From: Spartinivicinus marinus
Lineage (GTDB): Bacteria > Pseudomonadota > Gammaproteobacteria > Pseudomonadales > Zooshikellaceae
Direction: 5' to 3'
NCBI RefSeq assembly: GCF_026309355.1
Contig: NZ_JAPJZK010000001.1
Span: 2,748,501-2,812,500 of the forward strand
Length of the DNA stretch: 64,000 bases
The notes beneath the pieces are model-generated. The model worked only from the letters and a program-made list of their open reading frames with translations. It made no database searches and was not told where the DNA came from. Shown here piece by piece: positions 1-8,285 of the stretch. The translations under genes were made by a program, and so were the position numbers. Numbering within the stretch: the first letter of the stretch is position 1; every line of letters begins with the position of its first letter.

Positions 1-1792
1 CTCGAAAAGCAGGGTTTTGGATAACATCTGCAGCTAAGGCAATACTCTTGTTTATGTTATCTTTAAGTGCACTTAAAGCAATCGAAGAGCTGTCAACCGA
101 TGAGCCAACACTAATGCCTGCACCTAATTTACTTAAGGCTTTGTCGAGAGCAATACTATCTTTACTTTTGGTGCCTTCTTTCATCATTGCCAATGTAAAG
201 TTGGCAGTGCCTGGTGAGTGTTGTGCATCAGCTGCATAACCTGCATCAAATATCCACTCCATTTCTACTGTGGAAGTGCCTGGTCGGCTTGCCAAGAGCA
301 CTTTTAAGCCATTGCTTAATGTAACTTGATTGACTTCTGGTAGTTTGAATGGTTTGACTTCTCCTGCACCAGGTATCTTACTGCGGTTAACAGTTGACTT
401 GGTTTTGCTTAATTTAGAGGCTGGTTCTACTTCAACAATGACATTGCCTTTAGTAAGCCACTGTTTCATTACCCTACGGATATCTTTAGAAGATGTATTT
501 TTTTGATATTCATAGGACTTCAAATAAAAACCAGGTTCGTTGGCGTAAAACTCTCCAGCCGCTAAAATATCAGACTTGCCACCAAAGCCACCTACTCGTT
601 CTAGCTGTCGGATGAAACTAGCAGCTTGCTGAGTTTTGACCAAAGCTAGCTCGTCTAAGGTAGGCCCATCATTTTGTAAACGCGACAACTCTTCTTTAAT
701 AGCACGTTCTAGCTTGGCTAGTGAAACACCAGGCTTGGCATCAGCCATGATAAATAGTTGACCAGCTAGCTGTCTGCTATGGTTAAATACACTAACAGAC
801 GATGCTATTTTATCGTCGTGCACTAATCGTTTATAAAGTCGTGACTGTTTTCCAGAAGCGAGTAGGTCAGCAACTAAAGACATTTGTTCTGCCTGTTTGG
901 TCCCTGTTGCAGGTGTATTCCAGACCATTATTAAACGTGACTGTGGTACTCGGTCAGTCATACTGAACCGTTTGTTTTCTGTTAAAGGAGCTATCCAGCT
1001 ATGGGCTTTAGTGATAGACGGGCCAGGAGGAATATCACCAAAATACTTTAATGCTTTAGACTTAGCAGTGGCGACATCTATATCACCAGAAAGCACTAAA
1101 ATAGCATTATTGGGACCATAGTATTGCTTAAACCAAGCCTTTACATCTTCAAGGCTTGCTGCATTCAAATCTTCCATTGAGCCAATGGTTTCCCATGAGT
1201 AAGGATGCCCTGCAGGAAAACTGGCTTTAGTAATTAATTCCCACACTTTACCATAAGGCTGATTCTCACCTTGGCGCTTTTCATTTTGTACTACACCACG
1301 TTGCTCGTCTAACTTGTCTTTAGTGATACTACCAAGGAAGTGTCCCATACGGTCAGACTCCATCCATAAGGCCATATCGAGTGCATTGGTGGGCACTGTT
1401 TCAAAGTAATTAGTTCTGTCGCTATTAGTGGTGCCGTTTTGGTCGGTGGCTCCAGCCTTTTCAAACGGCTCAAAGAACTCGCCTTTATAGTTTTCCGAGC
1501 CTTGAAACATCAAGTGTTCAAATAAATGGGCGAAGCCTGTTTTACCTGGTACTTCATCTTTAGAGCCTACTTTGTACCACACATTGACTGCGACAACTGG
1601 AGCTTTGCGGTCTTCATGAACAATAACGGTTAGACCATTAGGTAAGCTAAACTTTTCATATTGGATTGTAGGTAAGCTAATGGTTTGGCTATAACTTTTG
1701 GCAGAAGTATTTGCCGTTGTTGTTATGGCATAGCCACCACTAAGTAGTGCACACACTGATAAAGCCAACAACGAGCGGCGTAGTTGTACCAT
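1..1792 (-). CDS. M16-family zinc metallopeptidase (insulinase/pitrilysin type), 3' end cut by window edge
   Basis: Reading the minus strand from the ATG at 1792 gives an open frame that runs off the left edge (about 597 codons). The N-terminus looks like a signal peptide, with the hydrophobic run LLALSVCALLSGGYA, so the product is probably periplasmic. Near residue 90 the HxxEH inverted zinc motif is present as HLFEH, the hallmark of M16 peptidases. A second, non-catalytic M16 half begins near residue 490 with the phrase VTLSNGLKVLLASRPG, giving the usual two-domain 'peptidase plus inactive peptidase' layout. These enzymes cut peptides in a closed chamber. The gene is divergent from the chemoreceptor to its right, and no partner gene is visible because the window ends. 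The family assignment is firm; the substrate is unknown. Confidence 0.9.
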   Translation of the reverse strand, partial: MVQLRRSLLALSVCALLSGGYAITTTANTSAKSYSQTISLPTIQYEKFSLPNGLTVIVHEDRKAPVVAVNVWYKVGSKDEVPGKTGFAHLFEHLMFQGSENYKGEFFEPFEKAGATDQNGTTNSDRTNYFETVPTNALDMALWMESDRMGHFLGSITKDKLDEQRGVVQNEKRQGENQPYGKVWELITKASFPAGHPYSWETIGSMEDLNAASLEDVKAWFKQYYGPNNAILVLSGDIDVATAKSKALKYFGDIPPGPSITKAHSWIAPLTENKRFSMTDRVPQSRLIMVWNTPATGTKQAEQMSLVADLLASGKQSRLYKRLVHDDKIASSVSVFNHSRQLAGQLFIMADAKPGVSLAKLERAIKEELSRLQNDGPTLDELALVKTQQAASFIRQLERVGGFGGKSDILAAGEFYANEPGFYLKSYEYQKNTSSKDIRRVMKQWLTKGNVIVEVEPASKLSKTKSTVNRSKIPGAGEVKPFKLPEVNQVTLSNGLKVLLASRPGTSTVEMEWIFDAGYAADAQHSPGTANFTLAMMKEGTKSKDSIALDKALSKLGAGISVGSSVDSSSIALSALKDNINKSIALAADVIQNPAFR

Positions 1793-2172
1793 ATTTAACC
1801 TCTGTTTCTTCCTAGTTCATGGGCTATACTTTTTTAGCTGCATTGTTTCGTTATATCTACAAGCTGGCAAAAAACTACGTTGCTTAGCCCGCTATTGTCA
1901 AATGAACAAGTTGCAATGTTTCAAATTTAGTAAAAATGCTTGTTTTTTAAGCAGTTGTGCTATTGGTTGATAACTGTGAAGTTATTGACAGTAGGAGCAG
2001 GTATTTTATCCAATTTTGTTGATTAAATTTTTGCACTCAAAGCTCAAAGTTTGAGAAGTATGCTTTTGGTTGTTAGTGCTTGCAAACCATAAAATTCGCT
2101 CGCGAAGGATAAACGATAAGCTATTCTTTAAGCATTGCTTTAAGCTAGAAGTGTTGTGTAAGGCTGTACAAA
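1793..2172. other. Divergent intergenic region
   Basis: This 380-bp AT-rich stretch lies between the divergent peptidase and chemoreceptor genes and must hold both promoters. No open frame of note is present. Near 2085-2111 it carries a short piece resembling one end of the dispersed TA-flanked repeat described elsewhere in this window (CGCGAAGGA followed by TA). Confidence 0.6.
2085..2111 (-). repeat. Possible terminal fragment of the TA-flanked repeat family
   Basis: The bases around 2087-2111 (ccataaaa, a few changed bases, cgcgaagga, then TA) resemble the end of the copy at 44017-44187 (ccataaaaatcattcgcgaagag then TA in that copy). The rest of the element is not recognisable, so this is at best a solo end. 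Confidence 0.3.
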
Positions 2173-3840
2173 ATGCTGCATTTAAAACATAAAATATTAT
2201 TATTAGCCATAGTTCCCGTTATAGTAATAACCATGCTTATTAGTGCTATCAGCTATATAACAACTGATAGGCTGATACAGTCAGAGCTTGGTAGCTTCAG
2301 AAAAACACTCCTTGAAGAAAAACAGACCGAACTAAAAGGGTATATAGACATGGCAAAAACAGCAATTAGCCATGTGTATAATAGCAATGATGCTTCTGCA
2401 AAAGAGTCAGCACTTAAAATAATCAGACAAATACGATATGGCGAGAATGGTTATATATTTGCATTTCAATACGATGGTTTGACCGTTGCGCATGGAGCAA
2501 AACCAGAGTTAGAAGGAAAAAATCTAATTAATTTAAAGGACCCAAATGGTGTTCCATTAATTAAGTTATTAAGTGAGGCTGCTCAAAAAGGGGGGGGGTA
2601 TGTAGAGTATCAATGGGATAAACCTGGCTCTAAAACACCAGAGCCAAAACTCAGTTATGCAATTCCACTAGAGAAGTGGCAAATCTTTATAGGGACGGGG
2701 TTTTATATAGATGGCATAGATAAAACAATCAGTGAGCTAAGAGTCAATGCAGAAGCAGCAAAACAACAGACACTGATGACTATTTTAGGAGTAGGCAGTG
2801 TTGCGGTTATTATTTTAGGCTTTTGCTCAATTTTAGTAACTAACTCAATTACGCGTCCTATTAAAGACACTGTAGAGTTAATGTGTGATATTTCGGAGGG
2901 TGAGGGTGATCTCACGAAGCGGCTTGAAGATAATGGCCAATCGGAAATGGGTAAATTAGCTGAAGCCTTTAATACGTTTGTTGCCAAGTTGCAGGATATT
3001 ATCAAAAAAGTGGCAGATGCATCATCACATATAAATGAAGCAAGCTCAGAAATAAATACTGTGGTACAAGCAAACAGCAAACAAATGAATGCCCAAGCTT
3101 CTGAAACTGAACAGGTTGCAACAGCAATAAATGAAATGTCGTTAACGGCACAAGAGATAGCGGCGAGTGCAACACAAGCAGCTGATGAAGCTACAAATGC
3201 GCAAACAAGCGCATTAAAAGGCAATGAGATAGTGTTAAATGCAATCAACTCTATTACTTCGCTCGCAGATCAACTCCAAGAAGCAGAAAAAGTAATGGAC
3301 GCACTTGGAAATGAAACAGAAAATATAGGCTCTGTATTGGGCGTCATTGGTAGTATTGCAGAGCAAACTAACCTATTAGCTTTAAATGCAGCGATTGAAG
3401 CGGCGCGTGCAGGTGAGCAAGGTAGAGGATTTGCAGTGGTTGCAGATGAAGTAAGAACACTAGCAAGTAGAACTCAAAGCAGCACACAAGAAATACACGA
3501 AATGATTACCCGGCTACAACACCAGTCCTCTACTGCTGTGAAAGTGATGAAAGTAAGCCGTGAGTTAAGTGATAGCACTTCACGACAAGCAGAAGAAGCG
3601 GGTGAGTCACTAACAGCAATAAAAGACTCGATTGGTGTTATTACTGAAATGAATCATCAAATAGCAACGGCTTCAGAGGAACAAACCTCAGTTATTGAAG
3701 AAATTAATAAAAATATTACTAGAATTGCAGATGCAGTAAGTGAAATGTCACATGGTATGGAAGCCAGTAGTGACAACTCAAATCGCCTTCATGCCATGGG
3801 GCAGGAGCTGAATAGCTTAGTAAAACAGTTTCGAGTGTAA
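2173..3840 (+). CDS. Methyl-accepting chemotaxis protein with sCache_2 sensor domain
   Basis: A 555-residue transmembrane chemoreceptor. The order is: TM1 at about 7-29; a periplasmic single-Cache domain at 30-198, recognisable by the run [15 protein letters not shown] and by [14 protein letters not shown]2 at about 201-223; HAMP at 224-276; and a cytoplasmic signalling domain with the highly conserved hairpin tip [19 protein letters not shown] at 397-415. It would report ligand binding to CheA/CheW. Family members of this sensor type often bind small organic acids, but the ligand cannot be read from sequence. Unusually, codons 140-142 are encoded by an uninterrupted run of nine G (2590-2598) preceded by five A, inside the sensor domain. 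There is no tail pentapeptide. The gene stands alone, and its Shine-Dalgarno sequence is weak (AAGG at 2160). Confidence 0.95.
   Translation: MLHLKHKILLLAIVPVIVITMLISAISYITTDRLIQSELGSFRKTLLEEKQTELKGYIDMAKTAISHVYNSNDASAKESALKIIRQIRYGENGYIFAFQYDGLTVAHGAKPELEGKNLINLKDPNGVPLIKLLSEAAQKGGGYVEYQWDKPGSKTPEPKLSYAIPLEKWQIFIGTGFYIDGIDKTISELRVNAEAAKQQTLMTILGVGSVAVIILGFCSILVTNSITRPIKDTVELMCDISEGEGDLTKRLEDNGQSEMGKLAEAFNTFVAKLQDIIKKVADASSHINEASSEINTVVQANSKQMNAQASETEQVATAINEMSLTAQEIAASATQAADEATNAQTSALKGNEIVLNAINSITSLADQLQEAEKVMDALGNETENIGSVLGVIGSIAEQTNLLALNAAIEAARAGEQGRGFAVVADEVRTLASRTQSSTQEIHEMITRLQHQSSTAVKVMKVSRELSDSTSRQAEEAGESLTAIKDSIGVITEMNHQIATASEEQTSVIEEINKNITRIADAVSEMSHGMEASSDNSNRLHAMGQELNSLVKQFRV
2590..2598 (+). 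repeat. Nine-base G homopolymer inside chemoreceptor coding sequence
   Basis: Nine consecutive G after AAAAA encode three glycines (residues 140-142) of the sensor domain. A run this long is conspicuous in such AT-rich DNA, and a one-base slip would frameshift the receptor. Confidence 0.9.
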
Positions 3841-3999
3841 ATAACATAAATTTACATTCTACAAATTAACATTTCATGTAAAGCTAAAATAAATCAACTG
3901 ACTTATTGTATTCAAAAGATTAAGGCTGCTAACATAGTTAAGCTGATATCATTGACGTTTCTATGTATAAATAAGCACTAATGAGGGAATGAAAGGGTC

Positions 4000-4794
4000 A
4001 TGGTAGTTGATTTTTCAGGAGTAGCTAAGGAATATCATAGACTAGGTATTAATCAACAATCGGCAGGTGTAAAGTTAATTAACCAGCTTAATTTCGGTGG
4101 TGATGAAAAAATACTCGATATAGGTTGTGGTGATGCTCGATTAACATCAGTCATGGCCAGCTTAACAACTGGCGATGTTGTAGGGATCGATATATCCCCT
4201 GGTATGATTAATACTGCCAGGAAAAACTTGCTAAATGGCTTCTTTATTGAGGGGGATATTGAAAGGCTGTCACTGAACTTATTAAGTACATTTGATATTG
4301 TCTTCATTAACTCAGTAATCCACTGGTTTAAGCAGCCAGTAGCAACTCTAAAACGAATACAACAGTTAATGGCTAAAAACAGTTGTTTGGCTATTCAAAC
4401 ACCACTTAAAGGTTGGTGTCCTTTACTGCAAGAAGTGATTAGTCAAACTATAGAAGCTGAGTCTCTAAAAGAAACTTACAAACATTATAAAAGCCCTTGG
4501 TTTCATTTAGCCTCTGTAAGCGAATACACTCAGTTTTTTCAAAACTTAGGCTATAGAGTTAATTATGCTGACGAAGATAGTTTAATAACTGAGCTAACTT
4601 CACCATTAAAGTTGTGGGATTTATTTGAGTCTGGACCTGCGCAAGCCTATTTTAACCCTGAAAACTTTTCACGCACGATATCTGCAAATTTACCAATAAT
4701 ATTTAAGGATGTTTTTTGTACAATAGCTGAAAACTTGAATGAAACAGCGGCAGAGTACAAGAGAGCTTTTTTTAAGTTACAATGTAACTACTAA
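4000..4794 (+). CDS. Class I SAM-dependent methyltransferase
   Basis: A 264-residue soluble protein. Motif I of Rossmann-fold methyltransferases is clear at residues 38-48 (ILDIGCGDARL), followed by the acidic ribose-binding strand GDVVGIDISPGMI and a later motif FDIVFINSVIHWF. The overall shape is like trans-aconitate methyltransferase or the malonyl-ACP methyltransferase BioC, including the 'HW' after the fourth strand. There is no biotin gene nearby to support a BioC role, so the substrate is open. The ATG at 4000 is preceded by GAGGGAATGAAAGGG, which gives a good ribosome-binding site. The gene stands alone between a chemoreceptor and a regulator gene. Confidence 0.85.
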   Translation: MVVDFSGVAKEYHRLGINQQSAGVKLINQLNFGGDEKILDIGCGDARLTSVMASLTTGDVVGIDISPGMINTARKNLLNGFFIEGDIERLSLNLLSTFDIVFINSVIHWFKQPVATLKRIQQLMAKNSCLAIQTPLKGWCPLLQEVISQTIEAESLKETYKHYKSPWFHLASVSEYTQFFQNLGYRVNYADEDSLITELTSPLKLWDLFESGPAQAYFNPENFSRTISANLPIIFKDVFCTIAENLNETAAEYKRAFFKLQCNY

Positions 4795-4962
4795 CCGAAG
4801 AAGTACCGAAATATAATAGTAGTGAACAACTAGTGTTTGATAAATAGCCATAATCAATTTAATCCATGTAACTGAGATAACGGGTAAACGGATGTTTGAC
4901 ATATAGAGCTTTGGTATTAGAATGCTAATATTTTATCATATTGGTTAATAGTAATAACTGGC

Positions 4963-5613
4963 ATGGGGTCAAACGAATTTTCTGATAGGCTACGGGAAGT
5001 CATGCGTGCCAGAGGGATGACATATTCTGAGCTTGCCAAAGAGGCGGGTATTAACATACTTAAATTGCTTCAGTTGTCCCGTAGAGGCTTTCAAAAATAT
5101 ATTGGTCAGGTAAAAAAAATTGCAAAGGTATTAGACGTTAGTGACTCTTGGTTAATTACTGGCCTAGGACAGGCAGATCAAAAAACAATCCAAAATCACT
5201 TACCACATCATGATGGTTTCACCATTCAACTGCCAATATATGATTGGGATGAGGTAATTGAAGCAAGTAAGACGACAGATCACAACCAGATAAAGAAAGA
5301 CTCTATACATTATTTAGTTCAGGATCATCACATTGATGCTGATGATTATTTAGTAGTAAGAGTTACCAAAGGAATTGTTAATTTTCTTCCAAAAGGAACA
5401 TTATTAATACTCCGTTATTCATATAACAACGAATATCCTGAAGATGCTCTAGTGGTTAATAAAGGAGTCCATGGGGTCACTTTAAGCAAAGCATCAGTTA
5501 TTCAAGGAAGAAGTAAGCTAATACCTATTTTTTTTCATCCACATACAGAGATTAGTGCAAGTCGTAATCCTTTTACAGCAGTTGTTTTATCTATTATTTA
5601 TAAGCAGGAGTAG
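4963..5613 (+). CDS. XRE-type repressor with S24/LexA-like C-terminal domain
   Basis: A 216-residue protein with an N-terminal Cro/C1 helix-turn-helix (about residues 5-62, including YSELAKEAGINILKLLQLS). The C-terminal half (about 85-210) has the beta-rich look of the S24 peptidase/LexA dimerisation domain (DDYLVVRVTKG, PKGTLLILRY). A catalytic Ser/Lys pair is not obvious, so self-cleavage is uncertain. It ends only 5 bp before the next gene, so the two are very probably co-transcribed. Domestic S24 repressors can derive from phage, but no other phage gene is adjacent. It may control its own two-gene operon. Confidence 0.8.
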   Translation: MGSNEFSDRLREVMRARGMTYSELAKEAGINILKLLQLSRRGFQKYIGQVKKIAKVLDVSDSWLITGLGQADQKTIQNHLPHHDGFTIQLPIYDWDEVIEASKTTDHNQIKKDSIHYLVQDHHIDADDYLVVRVTKGIVNFLPKGTLLILRYSYNNEYPEDALVVNKGVHGVTLSKASVIQGRSKLIPIFFHPHTEISASRNPFTAVVLSIIYKQE

Positions 5614-5618
5614 GCTTA

Positions 5619-6494
5619 ATGCAACTACAAGGTTGTTTTTTTACCTTAAGAGAAATTAATGACAAGGGAATGGTTGTTTTTCAAAGCAAAAGTGGAACTT
5701 GCTATACAGAGTCAGCCATTAACCTTGTAGAGAAAAATATAATAGAGCATTTTTCTGATATAGATGCAAAACATATAGCTCAGTTGGCAAAAAAAGATGA
5801 TGATCGAATATTTATTAATGATACAAATAATCAAGTAGTAGTTACTTTATACAGCTACTGGAATTGGTTGCCTTTATTAGTTGCTTTATTTATTGGCTTC
5901 TTGCTTATCGCGATCCCAATTTCACCCAAAAAAATAGAAATTATTGGCTTTACTCAACCTGGCGGTATTTTAATATTTCCACTAACGTTTATGGTAATTG
6001 ATCTTATATCAGAGCTTTTTGGTTATCGTACGGTAAGAAAAGTTATCTGGTCAGCAGCGATAACGTTACTTATAGCCTCATTAGGTTTGTATATTTCACT
6101 ACAGCTATCTAATTTGGTATCTCAAGAAATAGTAACTCATTACTCGGCAGTATTTAATAAGTTGCCATACTTGTTTGTAATTAATGCAATCTGCTTGGTG
6201 GCAGCAGACTTTACCAATGCTGTATGCTTTTCTCGCCTTAAAGGTTTAATGCGTGGCAAGCAGCTATGGTTTAGATCAATCGTTTCGACAGGGTTAGGTC
6301 AAATAGTTTATACCATCGTTTGGATATCATTATTTTATATTGAAAAACTGGCCAATATAGAAACCTGGGCTTATATGGCAGAAAACTTTACTTTTAAACT
6401 AGGTTACGCGGCTATGATGATACCGTTTACCTATCTATTGCTTTGGGTGATTCGTAGGCAAAGCCGAAAAGCACAGGAGTTGAGAGCTGTGTAG
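5619..6494 (+). CDS. YhhQ/VUT-family membrane protein (queuosine-precursor transporter-like) with extra N-terminal domain
   Basis: A 291-residue protein. From about residue 85 it is an integral membrane protein with some six hydrophobic segments and the family motif FPLTFMVIDLISELFGYR, as in YhhQ, the transporter for the queuosine precursors preQ0/preQ1. Residues 1-80 are hydrophilic and are not part of the usual YhhQ protein (which starts at the first helix); the segment includes ESAINLVEKNIIEHFSDIDA. The gene lies 5 bp behind an S24-type repressor, suggesting a regulated pair. No preQ1 riboswitch was recognised upstream. The family call is good; the transport substrate and the role of the extension are inference. 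Confidence 0.8.
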   Translation: MQLQGCFFTLREINDKGMVVFQSKSGTCYTESAINLVEKNIIEHFSDIDAKHIAQLAKKDDDRIFINDTNNQVVVTLYSYWNWLPLLVALFIGFLLIAIPISPKKIEIIGFTQPGGILIFPLTFMVIDLISELFGYRTVRKVIWSAAITLLIASLGLYISLQLSNLVSQEIVTHYSAVFNKLPYLFVINAICLVAADFTNAVCFSRLKGLMRGKQLWFRSIVSTGLGQIVYTIVWISLFYIEKLANIETWAYMAENFTFKLGYAAMMIPFTYLLLWVIRRQSRKAQELRAV

Positions 6495-6505
6495 GTTCTC
6501 TGTGG

Positions 6506-6576
6506 TATGCCCAAAGCGAAAGGTTTTTAGGTGCGGCCATCAAGTGACGAAATTCCATGAGCCTATAAAATGATTA
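6506..6576 (-). repeat. Copy A of the TA-flanked repeat (truncated)
   Basis: It starts with TA, then tgcccaaagcgaaaggtttt and ggtgcggccatcaag, closely matching the end of the copy at 44017-44187. The match fades around 6576 and no opposite end is found. It lies between the convergent transporter and GTPase genes. Confidence 0.7.
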
Positions 6577-6607
6577 TAAAACCCTCTCCATTTGGGAGAG
6601 GTGCCAC

Positions 6608-7618
6608 TTAGCCACAAATTACACTTAAAAGATCTTGTTCAATATTTTGCAGGGCATAGGTATCACTGGTGATAATTTCAATACGACTATCCATCGCTTC
6701 ATCCAGCATCACCTCAGTTAAGACACCATCTACTTTATTGTAACCAATAATGCCTGTGTGAGTGATAAATACTCCTTTTAAGCGCTCAACTTTTATACCT
6801 AGTAAGAGTGAATAAAGCTTATCCTGATTAAAAATAAACTCTGGCTTGAATAGCCAGCCTTGACTATGAAAACCTTCCCCTTGATTTTTCATGGTCAAAT
6901 AACCACATGGGGGAAATTGCTTATCATCAGGCATGGGTAGTTGCTGGGCTGGTTTAGTGTGCTGGTGATGATGAGTCTTGCCAGTAAACTCTCGGGCTTT
7001 ACCTTGTAGCCATTTAAGCTGAACTTTGCCCATACTTACTTGGTAGATGGTTTTATTATTAATCCAATGTTGATTTTCTAAATAACTTGTTAATTCTGCA
7101 AAGTCATTGGTTTGATACTGATCAGATTTATTGGCAACTATGATATCAGCTATATTTAGCTGCTGGTTAAATGTAGTGTGTTCTGTGTATCGGCTGTCAG
7201 ATACTTTCCGGGCATCTACTATGGTGATGGTGTTTTGAAGATCTAAAATTTCACGGTAATGTTCAGAGCTAAGCACTTCTATTACTTCTTTGGGGTGTCC
7301 AAGGCCTGTAGGCTCTATCAATAAACGGTGAGGCTTGGCATGTGCCAATAGCATATTCAAGGCAATTTGCATTGGTAAACCAGCAGCACAACACATGCAA
7401 CCACCAGGCACTTCACGAATAAATATACCCTGTTGCTCAGTATTAGTGCCTTGAAAAAGGCTGCCATCAATGCCTATTTCACCAAATTCGTTAACTAAAA
7501 TGGCCCAACGTTCATCGGCAGGTTTTTGTTGTAACAAGTGTAGTATGGCAGTGGTTTTGCCTACACCAAGAAAACCAGTGATTATGTTTGTTGGAATGTT
7601 TTTTAATTTTGATGACAT
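6608..7618 (-). CDS. COG0523/CobW-family metal-chaperone GTPase
   Basis: A 336-residue G3E-type GTPase. The P-loop GFLGVGKTT is near residue 17, the family metal-binding motif CxCC appears as GGCMCCAAG, and the guanine-specificity motif is NKSD. A CobW C-terminal domain follows (GYLTMKNQGEGFHSQGW). Between the two domains is a His-rich stretch (THHHQH), typical of members that handle zinc. It overlaps the end of the upstream MerC-like gene by 16 bp, so the two are translated from one message. The operon has a Zur-type operator upstream, so a role in zinc delivery under zinc starvation is likely (inference). Confidence 0.9.
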   Translation of the reverse strand: MSSKLKNIPTNIITGFLGVGKTTAILHLLQQKPADERWAILVNEFGEIGIDGSLFQGTNTEQQGIFIREVPGGCMCCAAGLPMQIALNMLLAHAKPHRLLIEPTGLGHPKEVIEVLSSEHYREILDLQNTITIVDARKVSDSRYTEHTTFNQQLNIADIIVANKSDQYQTNDFAELTSYLENQHWINNKTIYQVSMGKVQLKWLQGKAREFTGKTHHHQHTKPAQQLPMPDDKQFPPCGYLTMKNQGEGFHSQGWLFKPEFIFNQDKLYSLLLGIKVERLKGVFITHTGIIGYNKVDGVLTEVMLDEAMDSRIEIITSDTYALQNIEQDLLSVICG

Positions 7619-8007
7619 ACAGTTTTATTGCACAGCCTATGATTACGAATATGACCAACTGCGATGATTGAAGCTCCTACTAATGTTGCCAGCTTTTCTC
7701 CACTTTCGCCTAACACATCATGGCCAAAAAATGCTGTTAAAGAAAGTATAACCAAACCGATGGCTCCTAAAAAAACAACGCGCCAGCTTTTGTGTTTTCG
7801 GCACCCCATAGTTAGCGCAATAATGCTGATTGGTAAAACACCTATAAGTAACAGCTGGTGAAATAATTCGTCTTCCAGTGAAACAGTAGTCAAGACTGGT
7901 AAAGCCACCATGGCTATGGGAAGTAACAGGCAATGCGCTATACAGGCTATTGAAAGGCTCACCGCTGTTTTATCAATGATGGATTGTACGTTTATCACTT
8001 TCTCCAT
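7603..8007 (-). CDS. MerC-domain small membrane protein, likely metal transport
   Basis: A 134-residue protein with four hydrophobic segments and a short N-terminal lead. The motif ACIAHCLLLP (a Cys pair in the first membrane helix) is the MerC signature; MerC proteins move mercury or other soft metals across the inner membrane. The C-terminus contains two more Cys and a His (LCNKTVCHQN). There is no merR, merA or merP nearby. The gene instead overlaps a COG0523 GTPase and lies behind a Zur-type palindrome, so zinc is a better guess than mercury. Start is the ATG at 8007, preceded by AATTAAC and no strong Shine-Dalgarno. Confidence 0.85.
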   Translation of the reverse strand: MEKVINVQSIIDKTAVSLSIACIAHCLLLPIAMVALPVLTTVSLEDELFHQLLLIGVLPISIIALTMGCRKHKSWRVVFLGAIGLVILSLTAFFGHDVLGESGEKLATLVGASIIAVGHIRNHRLCNKTVCHQN

Positions 8008-8076
8008 GTTAATTCTCAGCCAGCTGAAGTTTGTTAAGTTTGTATTCGCGACAGGAGTAACGATTACTAGTGTTAT

Positions 8077-8089
8077 GTTATAATATAAC
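8077..8089 (-). promoter_or_regulatory. Zur-type operator upstream of merC-like/CobW operon
   Basis: GTTATAATATAAC is a perfect 13-bp palindrome and equals the core of the gammaproteobacterial Zur box as generally described. It lies 70 bp upstream of the MerC-like start codon, where it would overlap the promoter (TATATT/TATAAC hexamers on the minus strand). COG0523 genes are classical Zur targets. Confidence 0.75.
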
Positions 8090-8285
8090 GTTTTTGATGT
8101 AAAGTGACGGCCTGACTAACTACTCAGCTCTGGGAGCTGGTTCTGCTACTCTTCTAAAAAAGCGTCGGTAAACACTTACAACTGCATTTACAAACTTTTT
8201 ACATATCACTTACTTTTGTCTGACCACAGCATGGGCTTTAGCAATTACAGTGGAAAGTAACAACCAAGCAATCAGGAGAGTAGCC

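Noticed and set aside
2703-3248. Long open frame antisense to the chemoreceptor
   Set aside because: It is a reading-frame shadow of the receptor coding sequence, with no ribosome-binding site and low-complexity composition. Similar antisense frames in the helicase, antiporter, polA and glucoamylase genes were dismissed for the same reason.
4000-4794. bioC (malonyl-ACP methyltransferase)
   Set aside because: Fold and some motifs are compatible, but no biotin gene is adjacent and the similarity by eye is general to the family.
6608-8007. Mercury-resistance operon
   Set aside because: MerC-like protein alone; no merR, merT, merP or merA. The Zur-type site and COG0523 partner point to zinc.
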